Source: CAZNLH01 sp964573995 (GTDB lineage: Bacteria > Gemmatimonadota > CAZMKB01 > CAZNLH01). From it: DNA of 7,814 bases. Both the position numbers and the translations under genes were made by a program. The stretch spans positions 1 to 7,814 of the forward strand of contig CAZNLH010000060.1 of the NCBI GenBank assembly GCA_964573995.1. The letters are read 5' to 3'. The notes beneath the pieces are model-generated. The model had not been told where the DNA came from and did no database searches. It saw nothing but the letters and a program-made list of their open reading frames with translations. This document shows, in pieces, positions 6,978 to 7,814 of this stretch (positions are counted from its first letter, which is position 1; each line of letters opens with the position of its first letter).

Positions 6978-7463
6978 TCACTCCCCATTACCAAGCAATT
7001 GCTTCAGGGTGTCGAACGTCTCTTGGAGCGACTGGGGCAGCACCTTGGTCTCATCGAGCACGGGAAGGAAGTTTGTGTCACCGATCCACCTCGGCACAAC
7101 GTGGAGGTGAAAGTGCCCGATGACTCCAGCCCCCGAGCACCTTCCTATGTTCGCCCCTATATTCATACCGTCAGGTTTATAGGCCTTCTTCAGGACCCGC
7201 TCCGCGACCGCGAGTAACTTGAAGATCTCCTCGCCCTCCACCTTCCTCAGTTCTGAGGGGAGTTCTACATGACGGTACGGGGCTACCATGAGATGGCCGC
7301 TGTTGTATGGGTACTTGTTTAGCAGCAGGAAAGAATGCCTTCCCCTTCGCAGGACGAGTTCCTCTCGATCATTATCCGCCTTGAACTTCCGGCAGAAGAT
7401 GCACCCTTTCTTGCCCACCGATCTTATATATTCCATCCGCCACGGAGTCCAGAGGCGCTCCAC
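6978..7463 (-). CDS. HIT (histidine triad) family nucleotide hydrolase/phosphorylase
   Basis: This 161-residue cytoplasmic protein belongs to the HIT superfamily, whose members cleave nucleotide phosphoesters such as Ap4A or AMP-linked compounds. The triad HFHLHVVPRW lies at 117-126, with His117, His119 and His121; the middle or last His acts as nucleophile in known members. NSGHLMVAP at 54-62 is the other conserved core block. The start 'MERLWTPWRMEYI' and the CIFC pair (Cys21, Cys24) are typical of the bacterial Fhit-like / Ap4A phosphorylase-type subgroup. The CxxC pair, with downstream histidines, probably binds zinc. The start is GTG at 7463, supported by GGAGG six bases upstream (7470-7474) and by the exact family N-terminus. 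An in-frame stop (TAG, 7479-7481) lies just upstream, so no longer form is possible. It converges on mnmA and is transcribed alone. The exact substrate is unknown. Confidence 0.93.
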   Translation of the reverse strand: MERLWTPWRMEYIRSVGKKGCIFCRKFKADNDREELVLRRGRHSFLLLNKYPYNSGHLMVAPYRHVELPSELRKVEGEEIFKLLAVAERVLKKAYKPDGMNIGANIGRCSGAGVIGHFHLHVVPRWIGDTNFLPVLDETKVLPQSLQETFDTLKQLLGNGE

Positions 7464-7474
7464 CGTCGGCCTCC
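7461..7474 (-). promoter_or_regulatory. Strong ribosome-binding site setting the GTG start of the HIT gene
   Basis: Read on the minus strand, GGAGG (7474-7470) is followed by six bases and then GTG (7463-7461). The same GGAGG overlaps an out-of-frame ATG at 7476-7474, which has its own AAGGA site five bases upstream. Confidence 0.7.
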
Positions 7475-7583
7475 ATTTCTATCCTTTGAGACAATCGTCG
7501 GAAGACCAACCTTGTAGTAAGGGCCCCCCGGGACTAATCGATAATCACAATCTCAAACTCGAATGCAAGTTACAGGTACTGTT

Positions 7584-7611
7584 AATATAAGGACTTGATG
7601 ATAGTTTACAA
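7584..7611 (-). promoter_or_regulatory. Weak candidate promoter for the HIT gene
   Basis: On the minus strand, TTGTAA (7611-7606, 4 of 6 matches to -35) is followed after 16 bases by TATATT (7589-7584, 5 of 6 matches to -10). It would start transcription about 110 bases before the GTG start. AT-rich sequence gives such matches by chance, so this is tentative. Confidence 0.3.
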
Positions 7612-7653
7612 ACACCCTCTCGCCGTGTCAAGAAGAGTATATTTATGGTGCAT

Positions 7654-7670
7654 TGCAACCAGTCTGCAAC
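7654..7670. repeat. Short direct repeat TGCAAC, 11-base period
   Basis: TGCAAC occurs at 7654-7659 and 7665-7670, one helical turn apart. Two copies on one face of the helix could bind a regulator. With only two copies this may be chance. Confidence 0.3.
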
Positions 7671-7730
7671 AAGGTTACAATTACCGGGGGACGACCAGCA
7701 AACAACTTTAGATGAGCAGATACACCATGC

Positions 7731-7760
7731 ACTTTCAAATTCTTAAATGACAACTTTCAA
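7731..7760. repeat. Direct repeat ACTTTCAA, 22-base period, upstream of a promoter
   Basis: ACTTTCAA lies at 7731-7738 and again at 7753-7760, two helical turns apart. The second copy ends nine bases before the -35 box at 7770. A related ACAACTTT occurs at 7702-7709 and 7750-7757. The position suits an activator site, which is inference. Confidence 0.4.
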
Positions 7761-7769
7761 TTCGGACTG

Positions 7770-7799
7770 TTGACAGGTGCCGTTTGAATATGGTACAAT
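7770..7799 (+). promoter_or_regulatory. Near-consensus sigma-70 promoter pointing out of the window
   Basis: A perfect -35 box, TTGACA (7770-7775), is followed by an 18-base spacer and TACAAT (7794-7799, 5 of 6 matches to TATAAT). The -10 box is the left part of a perfect 10-base palindrome, TACAATTGTA (7794-7803), which could be an operator over the -10/start region. The gene it serves begins beyond base 7814. Confidence 0.65.
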
Positions 7800-7814
7800 T
7801 GTATAGTAACCACT

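Larger units (their letters stand above)
7477..7814. other. AT-rich non-coding divergent regulatory region
   Basis: This stretch of about 340 bases runs from the HIT start to the window edge. It is clearly richer in A+T than the genes and has no convincing coding frame. A 33-codon frame at 7645-7746 is probably chance. It contains a weak leftward promoter candidate, short direct repeats (TGCAAC at 7654-7659 and 7665-7670; ACTTTCAA at 7731-7738 and 7753-7760) and a strong rightward promoter at the edge. It therefore looks like a shared control region between HIT and a gene beyond the window. Confidence 0.6.

Noticed and set aside
7645..7746. 33-codon frame on the + strand with a weak upstream AAGAAGAG
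   Set aside because: Too short, in AT-rich control sequence, with no recognisable content and only a weak ribosome site.
7654..7760. Replication-origin-like iterons
   Set aside because: Only two copies each of unrelated short repeats, with no DnaA-box cluster or replication gene nearby; promoter control is a simpler explanation.

Overview
This is a moderately GC-rich bacterial chromosomal segment, apparently from an uncultured Gram-negative-type (diderm) lineage. The diderm inference rests on a MacA-like periplasmic adaptor paired with MacB-like permeases, and on a secreted PEGA plus jelly-roll protein of a kind common in FCB-group and candidate-phylum genomes. No marker in the window fixes the phylum, and I could not run a database search.

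Layout, left to right. Bases 1-711 hold the 3' end of a secreted protein with a PEGA domain followed by a beta-rich jelly-roll-like domain. Bases 712-973 are non-coding. Bases 974-5555 are a compact four-gene operon on the + strand: a membrane-fusion/adaptor protein (MacA/HlyD type), a LolD/MacB-type ABC ATPase, and two tandem, clearly paralogous MacB/FtsX-type permeases. A 131-base gap with a possible promoter precedes mnmA, the tRNA-U34 2-thiouridylase (+). mnmA converges on a HIT-family (histidine triad) nucleotide hydrolase/phosphorylase gene (-) across 105 bases that hold two small hairpins. The last about 340 bases are AT-rich and non-coding. They end in a near-consensus sigma-70 promoter pointing right, towards a gene outside the window, so this is probably a divergent regulatory region shared with the HIT gene.

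The transporter genes probably make one inner-membrane machine. The ATPase would be a homodimer powering a heterodimer of the two permeases, and the adaptor would link it to an outer-membrane channel not encoded here. The substrate cannot be told from sequence. mnmA and the HIT gene are housekeeping-type genes with no visible link to the transporter.

I see no phage, insertion sequence, CRISPR array, RNA gene or clearly undescribed system. The points most worth a second look are the one-ATPase/two-permease arrangement, a CxxC-plus-C (possible Fe-S) version of MnmA, the GTG start of the HIT gene with a competing out-of-frame ATG, and the repeat-decorated promoter at the right edge.
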